Assembly: GCA_028689495.1 (NCBI GenBank)
Contig: JAQTWB010000019.1
Location: forward strand, 1 to 43,048
DNA length: 43,048 nucleotides
Direction: 5' to 3'
Origin: a bacterium
GTDB lineage: Bacteria; Bdellovibrionota_C; UBA2361; SZUA-149; JAQTWB01
Shown here piece by piece: positions 17,032-26,702 of this stretch (the first letter of the stretch is position 1; each line of letters opens with the position of its first letter). The notes under the pieces are model-generated. The model ran no database searches and was not told the origin of the DNA. It was given only the letters and a program-made list of their open reading frames with translations. The translations under genes were made by a program, and so were the position numbers.

Positions 17032-18162
17032 ATGAAACCCACTTTGCTGGTAATCACGGTCGATGTTCAGGAAGAAGACAGAACTTCGTCAACTTCACTC
17101 TCAATGGTCACAGGCAGTCGTGGCAACCTTGAAATCAGAAGAGGCGCAACGACTCGACCGCGTAACGACAATTTCTCCCAGGGCATCCCCTCCTTTAAAA
17201 ACTCCCTGCGGCTAAGTCATCTGCAAGGCATTCTCAGCAATTGGCATGTTCCGGCGACCTATCTTGTTTCCGATGCCGTATCGCGGAATGAACATACAGC
17301 AGCCATGTTAAAATCATTTGCCCAAAATGAACGCTGCGAAATAGGCGCACTTCTCTTGCCCGAAAACACACCACCTTACTCCCTGACATCAGCCGATGAT
17401 TCCGAAGAAATGAGACAAATACGCCGCATGTGCTGCAACCTGCCGGTCGCTCTGCTGAGACGAAAAATTCAAACATTGACCAGATCAATCAAACAGAAGC
17501 TGGAAATTCAACCGACGTCCTTCCGTGCCGGTCACTGGAGCTTCTCCTCTGAACTGGCTTCCTGCCTGCTTGATTGCGGTTATCTCGTCGATAGTTCAAT
17601 TACTCCCGGAATTGCTCACCGCTCAACTTTTGGTCCAGACTATTCTGTCATGCCGTATTTCGACTTCTCCCGCGACATCTGCGAACTTGTGCCCGTCAAA
17701 TCCATAGGACACTCCAGCGCTCACAGACTGGCCGAACTACCTCCGACAATATTTTCATGTGAGCCTGATGCGCGGGTAAAAGCACACTCCGCCATCCTGC
17801 GTAACGTTATTTTGAACTGCTTCAAAGGTAAAAAATCTATACAACAACCGAAACACGGCACCTGGCTATCCCCATCCACATCCTCACTGAAAGAGATGAA
17901 ACAAGTTGTTGATTCACTTATTGAGCAGCAGGTAAGTGTTCTAACTCTGCACTTGAGTTCAAATGCCTGCACAAAAGAAAACTTCCCCGGTTACCTGGGG
18001 AGGACAACGGCAATTGTACACTATATGCTACAGCGTAGCTGTCAGCCCACGACAATATCTCAAGCCGCACATATACTGTCGGAAGAAAGAAATGCACCGG
18101 CAACTTCATATTCCGATATTGGTCGACGCCTCTCAGGAAACTCTCTGCTATCCCTGCTCTGA
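17032..18162 (+). CDS. polysaccharide-deacetylase-fold protein (WalW-like)
   Basis: NodB-superfamily-like protein of 376 residues. Start ATG 17032 has AAGGAG 7 nt upstream; an upstream in-frame ATG at 16975 has none. The opening LLVITVDVQEED resembles the first strand and metal Asp of these barrels, followed by a strand and helix PATYLVSDAV, EIGALLLPENTPPY (where relatives have EIGAHLHPWNTPP), and the most typical part SFRAGHWSFSSELASCLLDCGYLVDSSITPG. The usual His of the HxxxH metal pair (AHLHP) is replaced (ALLLP), so catalysis is uncertain. There is no signal peptide, so it is probably cytoplasmic. It is a lone plus-strand gene, and no glycan-synthesis neighbours support a pathway. Confidence 0.65.
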   Translation: MKPTLLVITVDVQEEDRTSSTSLSMVTGSRGNLEIRRGATTRPRNDNFSQGIPSFKNSLRLSHLQGILSNWHVPATYLVSDAVSRNEHTAAMLKSFAQNERCEIGALLLPENTPPYSLTSADDSEEMRQIRRMCCNLPVALLRRKIQTLTRSIKQKLEIQPTSFRAGHWSFSSELASCLLDCGYLVDSSITPGIAHRSTFGPDYSVMPYFDFSRDICELVPVKSIGHSSAHRLAELPPTIFSCEPDARVKAHSAILRNVILNCFKGKKSIQQPKHGTWLSPSTSSLKEMKQVVDSLIEQQVSVLTLHLSSNACTKENFPGYLGRTTAIVHYMLQRSCQPTTISQAAHILSEERNAPATSYSDIGRRLSGNSLLSLL

Positions 18163-18183
18163 AAGGAATATCTGAAAGGAATA

Positions 18184-18210
18184 AAGAAACAAAGCGATAT
18201 TTGCTATCGC
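18184..18210 (-). terminator. probable terminator of the second giant gene
   Basis: GCGATA/TATCGC (18194-18210, 5-nt loop) is followed on the minus strand by TTTGTTTCTTT. The stem overlaps the stop codon of the gene at 18204. Short stem but good position. Confidence 0.55.
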
Positions 18211-19547
18211 GCCTGAGTAACTATTCCGAACTCTCTTTTCCCTGAAGTTAGCTGCCGAAGTCGCAGCATCTCCGCCATCAGCACACCGTTTTCAGTAGTT
18301 CGCAAGCGCACAAGTCCGTAACTGTCAGACCTGACTCGGCCTATAGAGACAGAAAGCTCAGAGGCGCCATTTGCCGGCAGGTCAACACTTGTCTCCGCTT
18401 CATCTGCGCCTTCCAACGGCAAACTGTAACTGAGGCTTGACTCCTCTAAGCTGAGGTTGATAATCCGCAAGCTATTCTTCATCGCCAGAAATGAATTATA
18501 TGTTGTAAAAAGTTCATTACCGAAACTTTCCCGGGCCGGAGATGCATATGCTGTCTGGATCGAACGGTTAGAGAGTTCTCGGTGATAAAACACGCTCTGC
18601 GCAATCAAAGCACCTGGTGTATCAGGAGTAAGCGAAACATAACCCGTCTTTGCCTCACCACTAAACAACCCCAAAGTCGGAAAATGTCGCTGAGAATACG
18701 CAGGCAAATTGACAGTATCACTGGCAAGAAGCGCTCCCTCAGCATCGTAAAAAGCAAGCTGCACAGAAACATCTTCCCCCAAAATATTTGCAGCTTCAAT
18801 ATAGTTTTCCGTAGCGCCGGTTATCGGGGCATGAATTGTCCGTGATTGTGCAGTTACTGACGGAAGAGATATCGCATAATCAAAACTGTTAAAATTCGAG
18901 CCCTCAGCGTAACGTACGAGCTTTGCCATATAGGGGGCAGTAATGTTATCCGGAATAATGATGTTGGTGCCAACGTTATTCGGACCTGGATTTATGTGCC
19001 CTCCGTCAACATCACGACGACCAAGTGCCGGAACGACAACATGCTGCTCAAAAACAAGAACTCCTTCGAGATTGTAACGGCGCACTGTAAAACCCTCGGT
19101 CGTGCTGCCAAGGTTACCGATAGTCAACCAGTTATAAACAGTATTGTCGCCGTCAAAAGTATTGTTCCCCGGATGATAGCTGTTAAACATTACGGCGGTC
19201 TGCCCCTGACTGCTGTTACGCAATGCGTCCGAATACGCAAAACCAAACATGGAATCGACCTCACCACTCGTATCGGGATAATAAAGTGAGACCCGTCCAT
19301 CAAAGTTGTTATGCGAAGAAGTTAACTTCAGCATCCCGTATGTATCCGGTGCAAATCCCGGAAGGTCGTTGATGATAATATCTCTTTGCGTTAGAGGCGG
19401 AATCGTCCAACTACGATTTATGGATTGACCTTCGCCGGAAAGACCATACACCGTTAAATTCAGCACCAGCGGCTCCTCTCCGGTGTTCATCATTTCCAGC
19501 ACGTTAACCATTTCCAGATAACCATTCCAGAATGCATACGCCGGATT
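18204..19547 (-). other. shared C-terminal four-repeat module (copy in second giant)
   Basis: Codons 1441-1887 of the second giant. Four units with the same landmark order as in the first giant: opening AFWNGYL (FVWNSFL in the other), LTVYGLSGEG then LTQRDI; RRYNLEGVL then LGRRDV; LAFYDAEGALL then YSQRHF; a last unit starting TYNSFLAMKNSLRIIN ([15 protein letters not shown] in the other) and ending in SYGLVRL...EMLRLR (SYGVVTV...DVLRVK in the other). Confidence 0.7.
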
Positions 19548-22500
19548 TGTCAAATTCGGCGTGGCTACGAAATTGATACCTGAAATATCTCCTGTGACAG
19601 ACTGTTGTTTTTCCGCCGGACTGAAACGATAACCGTCGAGACTGACGCGAATTGTCTGATCCCCCGATACAACGTTCCTCAAAACAAAGGAGCCATCGAT
19701 ATTGGTCGTGGTGCTTCTGCCCCCGGCACTAACTGTCACTCCGGCAAGTGGAGACGCCTGCATATTGGTCAAGGCAATCTGGCCACGCAAAGTACTGCCA
19801 TCGGGACTTGAATCAAGGCAGTTGACAGTCCCATCCAGATCGTTGTCGGAGATATCTTCGGCGACTCCACAACCGCAGACGCCGGGAACACTTTTTAACG
19901 TATCACTCGGACACAAATCGGGAATAATCGTCACACCGACAATAGCTGAATCCGTGCTTACGTTACCCGCCAGATCTGTCGCCCTGGCATAATAGTTGTA
20001 ATTACTTGGCGTCAAAGTTCGTGTCGCAGACCAGCTACCACCAGTAGCTTGGCCGCTATAAACCGAAACACCGTTTTCAAAGAGGGTTACCGTGCTCCCG
20101 CTTTCAGCGCTGCCTTGCAATAAGACAGTTGTATTTAACGAACTATAACCATTTGCCGGACCACTGATAATCGGTGCTACCGGCGCAGTAAGATCAAGTG
20201 TCAAAGTATAATTGTCGGTAACCGCACTGCGATTATCCGATGTGTCGATTGCTCTTGCTGTAATGACATGCTGGCCTTCTCCCGCCACAACAAGTGCAGC
20301 CTGCCAGGCACCATAAGCATTCGCCACGACGACCAGAGCGCTGACACCGTCAACGAACAACTCGACCCGATCCCCGGCTCCAGCCTGCCCGTCTATCGTC
20401 AAATTTCCCGACGAAATATTGACTCCATCGATAGCAGTGTCGATGACGGGTAGAACAGGTGCTACAACATCCTGGACCAGCCGAATTACAAAAGTATCGT
20501 ACGAGCCTGTTGTGCTTATCTGATCGACTCCATAACTGAAGTCAAAGTCGACATTGTCCGAAACAAATGTACCAACCGCAAAAACATCGGCCCCCCGAAC
20601 GACAATCTCGCTGACACTATCAGCCTGAGAATTACTGCCCGAGATGATCCGCACACCAAGATAATTACCATCGCTGTCATATTGAATGATAAATCCATCT
20701 GATGACTTGGAAGTATAAACATCTTCCCCAGCTATCGGCGAAAAACCAACTTGGCCATAAAACATCCCCCCGGCAGTAACCCGTCCGGCATCATCGACGG
20801 CCAATCCGAAAACTAGATCATTGTTATTGTTAAAATCACCATAGGCATAACTCCAGGCATAACCTCCGTCAGAGTTTAACTTTAAAATAAATGCGTCAGC
20901 TTGTCCCTTTGAAGTATATGAAGCAACACCAGGACCAGGGTCGAGGTCCACTGTGTTGCGAACGCCACCAGCCAGATACATCCCTCCTGCTGGATCGCAA
21001 GCAAATCCGTAAATCGTGTCTCCACCCCCACCATCAAAAGCGATAGTAGAAAGATAAGTTCCGTCATAAGCATATTTGCTGATATAAGGACTAGACCCCG
21101 CCACGGCAGTATGCGAGTCAACCCCGGAACCCGGATCAAAATCAACCGTGCTGTTGTACATGCCAGCAATCGCCAGTGCTCCCTGGCAGTCTGCCTCGAT
21201 GACACTGGCTGTATCATAGGAATTACCACCAACAGCACGTGACCATTGATAAACCCCGGCGCTATTGAACTTGCTGAGAAAAATATCAAAAGACCCCTGA
21301 GAAGTCCTGTTGTCAACGCCCGCACCGGGGTCCATGTCAATCGTATTGTTGAACGTCCCGGCAAGATAAAGGTTATCTGCCAGATCAATTGAGACAACAT
21401 TCAACCGATCATCCCCAGTCCCACCAAATGTCACTACCCACGAATAATTTCCGTCGCTGTTCAACCGCAGCAAAAAGCAATCATTATTACCAGCCGAAGT
21501 GCGGTTAACAACACCGACACCTGGGTCAAAATCAAGTGTTCCTGTGAAGTATCCAGCAATATAAACGTTATTAGAAGAGTCCGTGACGATAGATGTCCCC
21601 GTGTCCAATACCGTTCCGCCAATCCTGCGTCCCCAAAGATAATTACCTGCAACATCGAGCTTGACAATAAAAATGTCATCACCGCCAGCGGAGGTATAAC
21701 TATCCACTCCAGGACCGGGATCGAGGTCTGTTGTTAGACTGAAAAGACCCAATACAAGCTTATTTCCCGAGGAATCGACTGTAAACGATGAGGGATACTC
21801 AGCATTGACGCCGCCAAGCTTGATCGTCTCTCCGTAATCAAGTGGGTAATCAACATAGACTGAAATGTTATCACTCGCCACACTTTGATTTCCCGCCTCA
21901 TCATAGGCAACCAATGAAAATACGGATAATCCTTCAGGCAACAGCAATTCCGCCGTAAATTCCCCCAGTCCATCGACATTGATTGTGGCAAACAATAGTC
22001 CGCTGCGATATACCTCGACCGTGCCATTGGGCAGAGAAGTTCCGCCAAACTGCACGTGGTCTCGTCTGGTAGCCTCCCCATTGAGCGGGGTAAGAACTAC
22101 TGGTGAAGGCGGCGGCAGTGTATCTATGTATATAGTTATAGCGGCCGATGGCCCATAAACGACAAAGCCGCCGTCTATCGCGTTTGCCGTAATCTCGTGG
22201 GTTCCTTCACTGAAAGTAACTGGCAAAGTCCAGTTACCTGCACCGTCAACAGGTGTTGTGCCCTGCGATAAACCGTCGACAAATATTTCTACCGTCTGCA
22301 AAGGCGTTGCCGTTCCACTGACACTATTAGAAAGCGAGGAAAAACTCTGCCGTTGAAGTGGTTGAGAGATAAGCGGAACGTTGAGCCCGGGAGCGGGAGG
22401 AAGGTCAAACTTGACCAGATATGCCGATCCGTAACCTGCGCCTTTAAGATAGAATTTTCCAGCTTCCGGATCGAAATCAGCCAAACCGCTGAAATCACCG

Positions 22501-23867
22501 ACCAGATAAAGATTATCGTCATCTGATATATAAACTGCCTTTGTCTCAGATAAACCTTCACCAGTAAAAACTTTGCTGCCGAGATAACTGCCACTTGATG
22601 AAAATACACTGAGAAATGCATCACTCGTGCCATTTGCCGTCAGAGTATCGTCACCGGCACCCGGGTCGAAATCGACATTGCCGCTATAATTGCCCGCATT
22701 ATAAACTCTGTCATAACTATCGGTGCCAATAGCATAGGAAAGCCCTCCTGAAGCTTTGGCCCAGGAAAAATTCCCCGCCGCTGTCAATTTGAGGATAAAG
22801 CGGGTGCCTGTAGCGTCAGTCAAGTTATAAACTCCAGCTCCGGGATCAAAATCGACCGTGCCTAAAAACAGACCTGTCAATATCGCCGCCCCACTGCTGT
22901 CGGAGGTAATCGCCATCGGATATTCACCCGTCGCCCCACCAAATGTTCTTGTCCATTGCCAGACACCGGCAGACGACCACTTGCTGACATAGATGTCGGA
23001 GGTTCCGCTAGATGTGCGATTATAGGTGCCTGCACCGGTATCAAAATCGACAGTCCCACCAAACCGTCCTGTCACATACACTTCGTCGGTCGGAGTTATC
23101 GCAAGCTCTGCACCGCTATCATACATGGAATTGGCGCCAAAACTTGCGCCCCAGAGATAATTGCCATCGCTGTCAAGTTTACAGATATAGAAATCATAAA
23201 AGCCGTTACTTCCCTTATTTGCCGTTCCCACTCCAGGATCGCAATCAATAGTGCCCCAGTATTCACCTGAAACATAAATATTATCGACACTGTCGACGGT
23301 AAGGCCTTCTATATAGCTTCCCCAGCCATCAAACTTTTTCGTCCAGAGATAATCTCCCGCAATCGACATTTTCAAAATAAATGCCTCTCCCTGTCCCCAG
23401 GTAGTCGTCAAGCTGTCCGTGCCTGGCCCCCAGTCAAAATCGACGGTGTCATTAAAAACCCCGGATATTAGAACCTCTCCCTGGGAATTGAGCGTTATCG
23501 GCTTTGGCGAATAAACAAAGTCACCTTCAATGCCACCAACAGTCCGCGTCCATCCATAACTGCGATCGGCATTGATCCGTTGGATATAAATATCTTCGGC
23601 GCCATTTGAAGTGTGAAAATCCTCACCCGACCCGGGGTCCATGTCCACCGTGCCAGTAAATGTGCCGGTAATGTAGGTATTACCGGAGGCATCGCTAACA
23701 ATACCAACGGCATTGGTCGCCGCTCCGCGTTCAGCCCAGAGAAAATCCTGCGCAATGGCAAAATGTGGAACTACCGCAAGGATAGATAAAACTATCCAAA
23801 AGGGACATAGTCCATATCGACGCACAATCGAATATACCTGTGCTGGTCCAACCATTAAACATGCCAC
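18204..23867 (-). CDS. giant secreted surface protein: two SBBP-type propeller blocks, Ig-like domains, shared C-terminal module
   Basis: An 1887-residue exported protein with an N-terminal signal sequence (CPFWIVLSILAVVPHFAIA, cleavage about residue 39). Residues about 40-485 and 674-1128 are two blocks of SBBP-like beta-propeller repeats (pattern G.VDFDPGAGV....S.G..D.F..K....G.Y.W....GG). Ig-like domains lie between and after them (about 490-670 and 1130-1310). A CPSD...PGVCGCG segment with an acidic loop follows at about 1316-1350, a carboxypeptidase-regulatory-like sandwich at 1357-1435, and the shared four-unit module at 1441-1887. GTG 23867 or ATG 23855 is the start; neither has a strong ribosome-binding site at ideal spacing. 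A sigma-28-like promoter lies at 23899-23926. The role is probably adhesion or surface structure; no enzyme motif is seen. Confidence 0.87.
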   Translation of the reverse strand: MACLMVGPAQVYSIVRRYGLCPFWIVLSILAVVPHFAIAQDFLWAERGAATNAVGIVSDASGNTYITGTFTGTVDMDPGSGEDFHTSNGAEDIYIQRINADRSYGWTRTVGGIEGDFVYSPKPITLNSQGEVLISGVFNDTVDFDWGPGTDSLTTTWGQGEAFILKMSIAGDYLWTKKFDGWGSYIEGLTVDSVDNIYVSGEYWGTIDCDPGVGTANKGSNGFYDFYICKLDSDGNYLWGASFGANSMYDSGAELAITPTDEVYVTGRFGGTVDFDTGAGTYNRTSSGTSDIYVSKWSSAGVWQWTRTFGGATGEYPMAITSDSSGAAILTGLFLGTVDFDPGAGVYNLTDATGTRFILKLTAAGNFSWAKASGGLSYAIGTDSYDRVYNAGNYSGNVDFDPGAGDDTLTANGTSDAFLSVFSSSGSYLGSKVFTGEGLSETKAVYISDDDNLYLVGDFSGLADFDPEAGKFYLKGAGYGSAYLVKFDLPPAPGLNVPLISQPLQRQSFSSLSNSVSGTATPLQTVEIFVDGLSQGTTPVDGAGNWTLPVTFSEGTHEITANAIDGGFVVYGPSAAITIYIDTLPPPSPVVLTPLNGEATRRDHVQFGGTSLPNGTVEVYRSGLLFATINVDGLGEFTAELLLPEGLSVFSLVAYDEAGNQSVASDNISVYVDYPLDYGETIKLGGVNAEYPSSFTVDSSGNKLVLGLFSLTTDLDPGPGVDSYTSAGGDDIFIVKLDVAGNYLWGRRIGGTVLDTGTSIVTDSSNNVYIAGYFTGTLDFDPGVGVVNRTSAGNNDCFLLRLNSDGNYSWVVTFGGTGDDRLNVVSIDLADNLYLAGTFNNTIDMDPGAGVDNRTSQGSFDIFLSKFNSAGVYQWSRAVGGNSYDTASVIEADCQGALAIAGMYNSTVDFDPGSGVDSHTAVAGSSPYISKYAYDGTYLSTIAFDGGGGDTIYGFACDPAGGMYLAGGVRNTVDLDPGPGVASYTSKGQADAFILKLNSDGGYAWSYAYGDFNNNNDLVFGLAVDDAGRVTAGGMFYGQVGFSPIAGEDVYTSKSSDGFIIQYDSDGNYLGVRIISGSNSQADSVSEIVVRGADVFAVGTFVSDNVDFDFSYGVDQISTTGSYDTFVIRLVQDVVAPVLPVIDTAIDGVNISSGNLTIDGQAGAGDRVELFVDGVSALVVVANAYGAWQAALVVAGEGQHVITARAIDTSDNRSAVTDNYTLTLDLTAPVAPIISGPANGYSSLNTTVLLQGSAESGSTVTLFENGVSVYSGQATGGSWSATRTLTPSNYNYYARATDLAGNVSTDSAIVGVTIIPDLCPSDTLKSVPGVCGCGVAEDISDNDLDGTVNCLDSSPDGSTLRGQIALTNMQASPLAGVTVSAGGRSTTTNIDGSFVLRNVVSGDQTIRVSLDGYRFSPAEKQQSVTGDISGINFVATPNLTNPAYAFWNGYLEMVNVLEMMNTGEEPLVLNLTVYGLSGEGQSINRSWTIPPLTQRDIIINDLPGFAPDTYGMLKLTSSHNNFDGRVSLYYPDTSGEVDSMFGFAYSDALRNSSQGQTAVMFNSYHPGNNTFDGDNTVYNWLTIGNLGSTTEGFTVRRYNLEGVLVFEQHVVVPALGRRDVDGGHINPGPNNVGTNIIIPDNITAPYMAKLVRYAEGSNFNSFDYAISLPSVTAQSRTIHAPITGATENYIEAANILGEDVSVQLAFYDAEGALLASDTVNLPAYSQRHFPTLGLFSGEAKTGYVSLTPDTPGALIAQSVFYHRELSNRSIQTAYASPARESFGNELFTTYNSFLAMKNSLRIINLSLEESSLSYSLPLEGADEAETSVDLPANGASELSVSIGRVRSDSYGLVRLRTTENGVLMAEMLRLRQLTSGKREFGIVTQAR

Positions 23868-23898
23868 ATATGATGTATCCCTTATTCCACCAAGGGTA

Positions 23899-23926
23899 TC
23901 ATCGGCATTTCAAATCATTAACTTTA
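23899..23926 (-). promoter_or_regulatory. sigma-28 (FliA)-type promoter for the second giant gene
   Basis: On the minus strand TAAAGTTA (23926-23919), a 12-nt spacer, and GCCGATGA (23906-23899). The FliA consensus is TAAAGTTT-N11-GCCGATAA, so 14 of 16 bases match with the spacer 1 nt longer. It lies 32-59 nt ahead of the start codon, which is correct geometry. Confidence 0.6.
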
Positions 23927-24028
23927 CGAATATAGGTATCGCCTTTTGATTTTCCCGAGTTCTCCAATAAGTCGCTGAAAACAAAACCGAAAACGAATTT
24001 GTGCTTCCCGATACTCTGTAAAACTTCC

Positions 24029-25840
24029 TCACTCTTTCCCACGAACAAGTTCATAGAGTGCATGCACTGTTAAATCCACACCACGTGTTTGCGCCAACAA
24101 TTGTTCACTGGAAGCCGCATACTCTTCAGCCGAAGCTGCGTTGCTTTGAGTCAACTGATCTAGCTGATTAATGGCTATGTTGATTTGATCAAGACCCACT
24201 GTCTGTTCTTTACTGGCAGCAGAAATCTCCTTGACAATATCGGAAGTCTTGATTGATGCCTGGTTAATTTCCTGAAGCAGGTCAGCCACCTGCCCTGAGA
24301 CGGACACCCCGTTATTGGCTAACTCAATAGAACGCTCAATCCTTTTGGATGTATCTTTTGAAGCCTCAGCACTGCGCTGGGCCAGGTTGCGGACCTCTTC
24401 AGCAACAACAGCAAATCCCTTTCCCGCATCGCCAGCCCTCGCCGCTTCAACGGCAGCATTCAACGCCAACAAATTTGTTTGAAAGGCAATATTGTCAATG
24501 GTTTTTACTATCTCGGCGGTTTCATCGGCGGACTTTTTTATTGCATCTATTGCCTGCCCCATCGTTGTCATTGAGACGACACCGTCTCGACAAACACTTT
24601 CTACGCGACCAGCGAGCAAAGCTGCCTGTTGTGCATTGTCAGTATTATGCTTCACCATCGATGACACCTCCTCCAGAGAGGCGGCAGTCTCCTCCAAAGA
24701 CGAAGCCTGAGTTGTGGCTGTATTCGCCAGCACCTGGCTTCCAGAGGCGACCTGATTGGCCGCAGATGCAACCTGACTTGAACCTTCAGTCAGCTGCATC
24801 ATTATTTGCTCGAGAATTTTATTGATAGAACTTGAAATCAGCCAACTTGCAGCAGCAGAAATCAGGAGACAAATTACAATTGAGGCAATAATTGTCCTAT
24901 GGGTTGAAATGTACGCAGCACCAGCCGCAAGCGTCAGACCTTCGACAACCTCATCACCCGAACTTTCAACTGCATTGGCAATATCGGTCACTTTTTCAGC
25001 CGCGCTTTTAAATTGATTACGCACTTCAGCGAATTTACGAAGCTCAGCTACATACGCGTTGGTATATTTGCGGTGGTCCTGAAGAAATGTCCGATAAACA
25101 TCGGCCATATTATCACCATAATCTCCAGCCGACACCTCAAAAAGTCCTGTTTCCAACATCCCCAAAACACTTTCTTCTTGAAATTCAATGGCGTCCTGCA
25201 GATTGGCCGCAGATACCTCAACATTTTCTTCCGCCTTTAACTTCTCGACATAGTATAACTGACGCAGAAGACCGATATTCGCTTCCATTCCGCCGTCGGC
25301 AGCCTCCCATCGGCGTTGCAAACCATTATTCCAGGAGAATTCACTATCCGGATTACGCTCTAGGTCTTCAACTGCACTATCTCCCCTTTCTTCAACAAGC
25401 TTACTGAACTCAACAAACTTGGTGACATTGTTATCAAATACCTTCTTTGATTTTTTAAGGGCGGAATTCTGGACAAGAAATTGATCGAGAGCCTTGTTAT
25501 AGGCGTACATAGCCTGCTTGAGATCATCAAGATAGTGCGACTCAAGAAAGTTCGCTGCGGTAATCTGCTGATATGCACTGGCGAGTTCCTCCCTTACATC
25601 AACCAGCGCATCTATGCTTCCCTCCTCATTGGCTTCAGCAATCTCTTTGGCAAGATTTAATGAACGCTCAAGGTAAATCGACAGTTCCATCGCCCCGTCT
25701 GCTGTCTGCCACCCCGGACCCGTAATTTGCTCCAGTGCAATATTCATCTTGTCGGACGAGCTCAATGCAATGAGTGAACTTACCACCAGCAATCCAACTA
25801 TCACACCGTATCCAAGAAATATTCTTTTACTAAGTTTCAT
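24029..25840 (-). CDS. methyl-accepting chemotaxis protein, HAMP-less, bimodular helical sensor
   Basis: Inner-membrane chemoreceptor that controls CheA. TM1 about residues 8-28, periplasmic helical sensor about 30-310, TM2 about 315-336, then almost at once the cytoplasmic signalling coiled coil. The hairpin tip FQTNLLALNAAVEAARAG with GKGFAVVAEEVRNLAQRSA is diagnostic. No HAMP domain fits in the short gap after TM2. The sensor has two halves that carry the same motif, W-x-x-ADG-x-ME (residues 44-52 and 178-186), as in helical bimodular (HBM-like) sensors. There is no CheR-docking pentapeptide at the C-terminus. Start ATG 25840 follows GAGGG closely; the in-frame TTG three codons upstream is less likely. 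603 residues. No other chemotaxis gene is nearby. Confidence 0.9.
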   Translation of the reverse strand: MKLSKRIFLGYGVIVGLLVVSSLIALSSSDKMNIALEQITGPGWQTADGAMELSIYLERSLNLAKEIAEANEEGSIDALVDVREELASAYQQITAANFLESHYLDDLKQAMYAYNKALDQFLVQNSALKKSKKVFDNNVTKFVEFSKLVEERGDSAVEDLERNPDSEFSWNNGLQRRWEAADGGMEANIGLLRQLYYVEKLKAEENVEVSAANLQDAIEFQEESVLGMLETGLFEVSAGDYGDNMADVYRTFLQDHRKYTNAYVAELRKFAEVRNQFKSAAEKVTDIANAVESSGDEVVEGLTLAAGAAYISTHRTIIASIVICLLISAAASWLISSSINKILEQIMMQLTEGSSQVASAANQVASGSQVLANTATTQASSLEETAASLEEVSSMVKHNTDNAQQAALLAGRVESVCRDGVVSMTTMGQAIDAIKKSADETAEIVKTIDNIAFQTNLLALNAAVEAARAGDAGKGFAVVAEEVRNLAQRSAEASKDTSKRIERSIELANNGVSVSGQVADLLQEINQASIKTSDIVKEISAASKEQTVGLDQINIAINQLDQLTQSNAASAEEYAASSEQLLAQTRGVDLTVHALYELVRGKE

Positions 25841-26370
25841 AGCCCTCAAAAAATAAACAAACTATATGCTGCCTAACCAGGCTCACAAGGGATTCGCTGG
25901 AAAATTGCGGTTCAAGTCAACATCGACCTGAATGCAATAGCCAGCTTACCGCTCTATCTTGTTTTCATGATTCTCTGAGATAGCTATTCTCGAAGAAATA
26001 CGGGGTATACTACGACAACTTCGCACGTGTAGTTTAATGCAATATTCCATATTGATGCCTCGACATTAAAATTCGAAACAAATTATTCACCATCAAAAAA
26101 TCCATCAAACGATAGAAATGTAGGGAGTGGAGACACAATATAAATCCACGCTCGATAATGTAGCGCCAAACCTCCCGACACAAAACCCCCGTATTTTCAA
26201 GCCATTAAATACGCCGCCCGCAATCAAAAAAAATGTAAAATATTTCCGAAAAATTCCTCAAGTTTCACGATTCGGAAGACGTATATGTTCATTACTGGGC
26301 AACGATGTTCATTTTTGCACACATCCTGCCATAACAGATTTGCCAACCATAGAAAGTGAGGAAACGGAAA
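25841..26370. other. 530-nt divergent intergenic region
   Basis: Between the chemoreceptor (minus) and the flgM-like gene (plus). A plus-strand open frame at 26127-26393 overlaps the flgM start, has a composition unlike a gene and has no ribosome-binding site, so I leave it out. I see no clear sigma-28 promoter in either direction here. Confidence 0.5.
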
Positions 26371-26610
26371 ATGGATTCAAAGAACTATGCTAAAGAAGTC
26401 GCCGCCCTGGAAAAGCAGCTCGCCATGGAGACAGGCGCCCCGGAAGTCGAAAGACAGGCCAGGAAACGAAACCCCACAATGCTCAAGCTGCAGTGGGTCG
26501 CTGAAAGAGCGCGTAAATTAAAACGAATAAGCGAAGAGGTTGAAGCAGGCACGTACTGTGTCGACTCAAGTGAAGTAGCCCGGGCAATCCTAAAATATAA
26601 CTCGTTCTGA
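26371..26610 (+). CDS. flgM: FlgM-like anti-sigma-28 factor
   Basis: Small protein of 79 residues. The last third (RISEEVEAGTYCVDSSEVA followed by RAIL) matches the FlgM core pattern I...I..GTY.VD...VA.AI that contacts sigma-28; the N-terminal half is charged and probably disordered, as in FlgM. FlgM holds FliA inactive until the flagellar hook is finished. Start ATG 26371 has GAGG 9 nt upstream. No flagellar gene is adjacent, which is unusual since flgM normally sits with flgA or flgNK. The call rests on one short motif, so another small regulator is possible. Confidence 0.65.
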   Translation: MDSKNYAKEVAALEKQLAMETGAPEVERQARKRNPTMLKLQWVAERARKLKRISEEVEAGTYCVDSSEVARAILKYNSF

Positions 26611-26702
26611 GGATTCACCCTGGTTCAAGTTACGCACCAAGATGGGTTCGACTGCGCTCACCCCAAGGAGCGGTCTACTCTGCCCGCACAGTTGAAGTAT
26701 AG

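Noticed and set aside
26127-26393. Plus-strand open frame of 88 codons ahead of the flgM-like gene
   Set aside because: No ribosome-binding site, overlaps the flgM start, and the composition looks non-coding.
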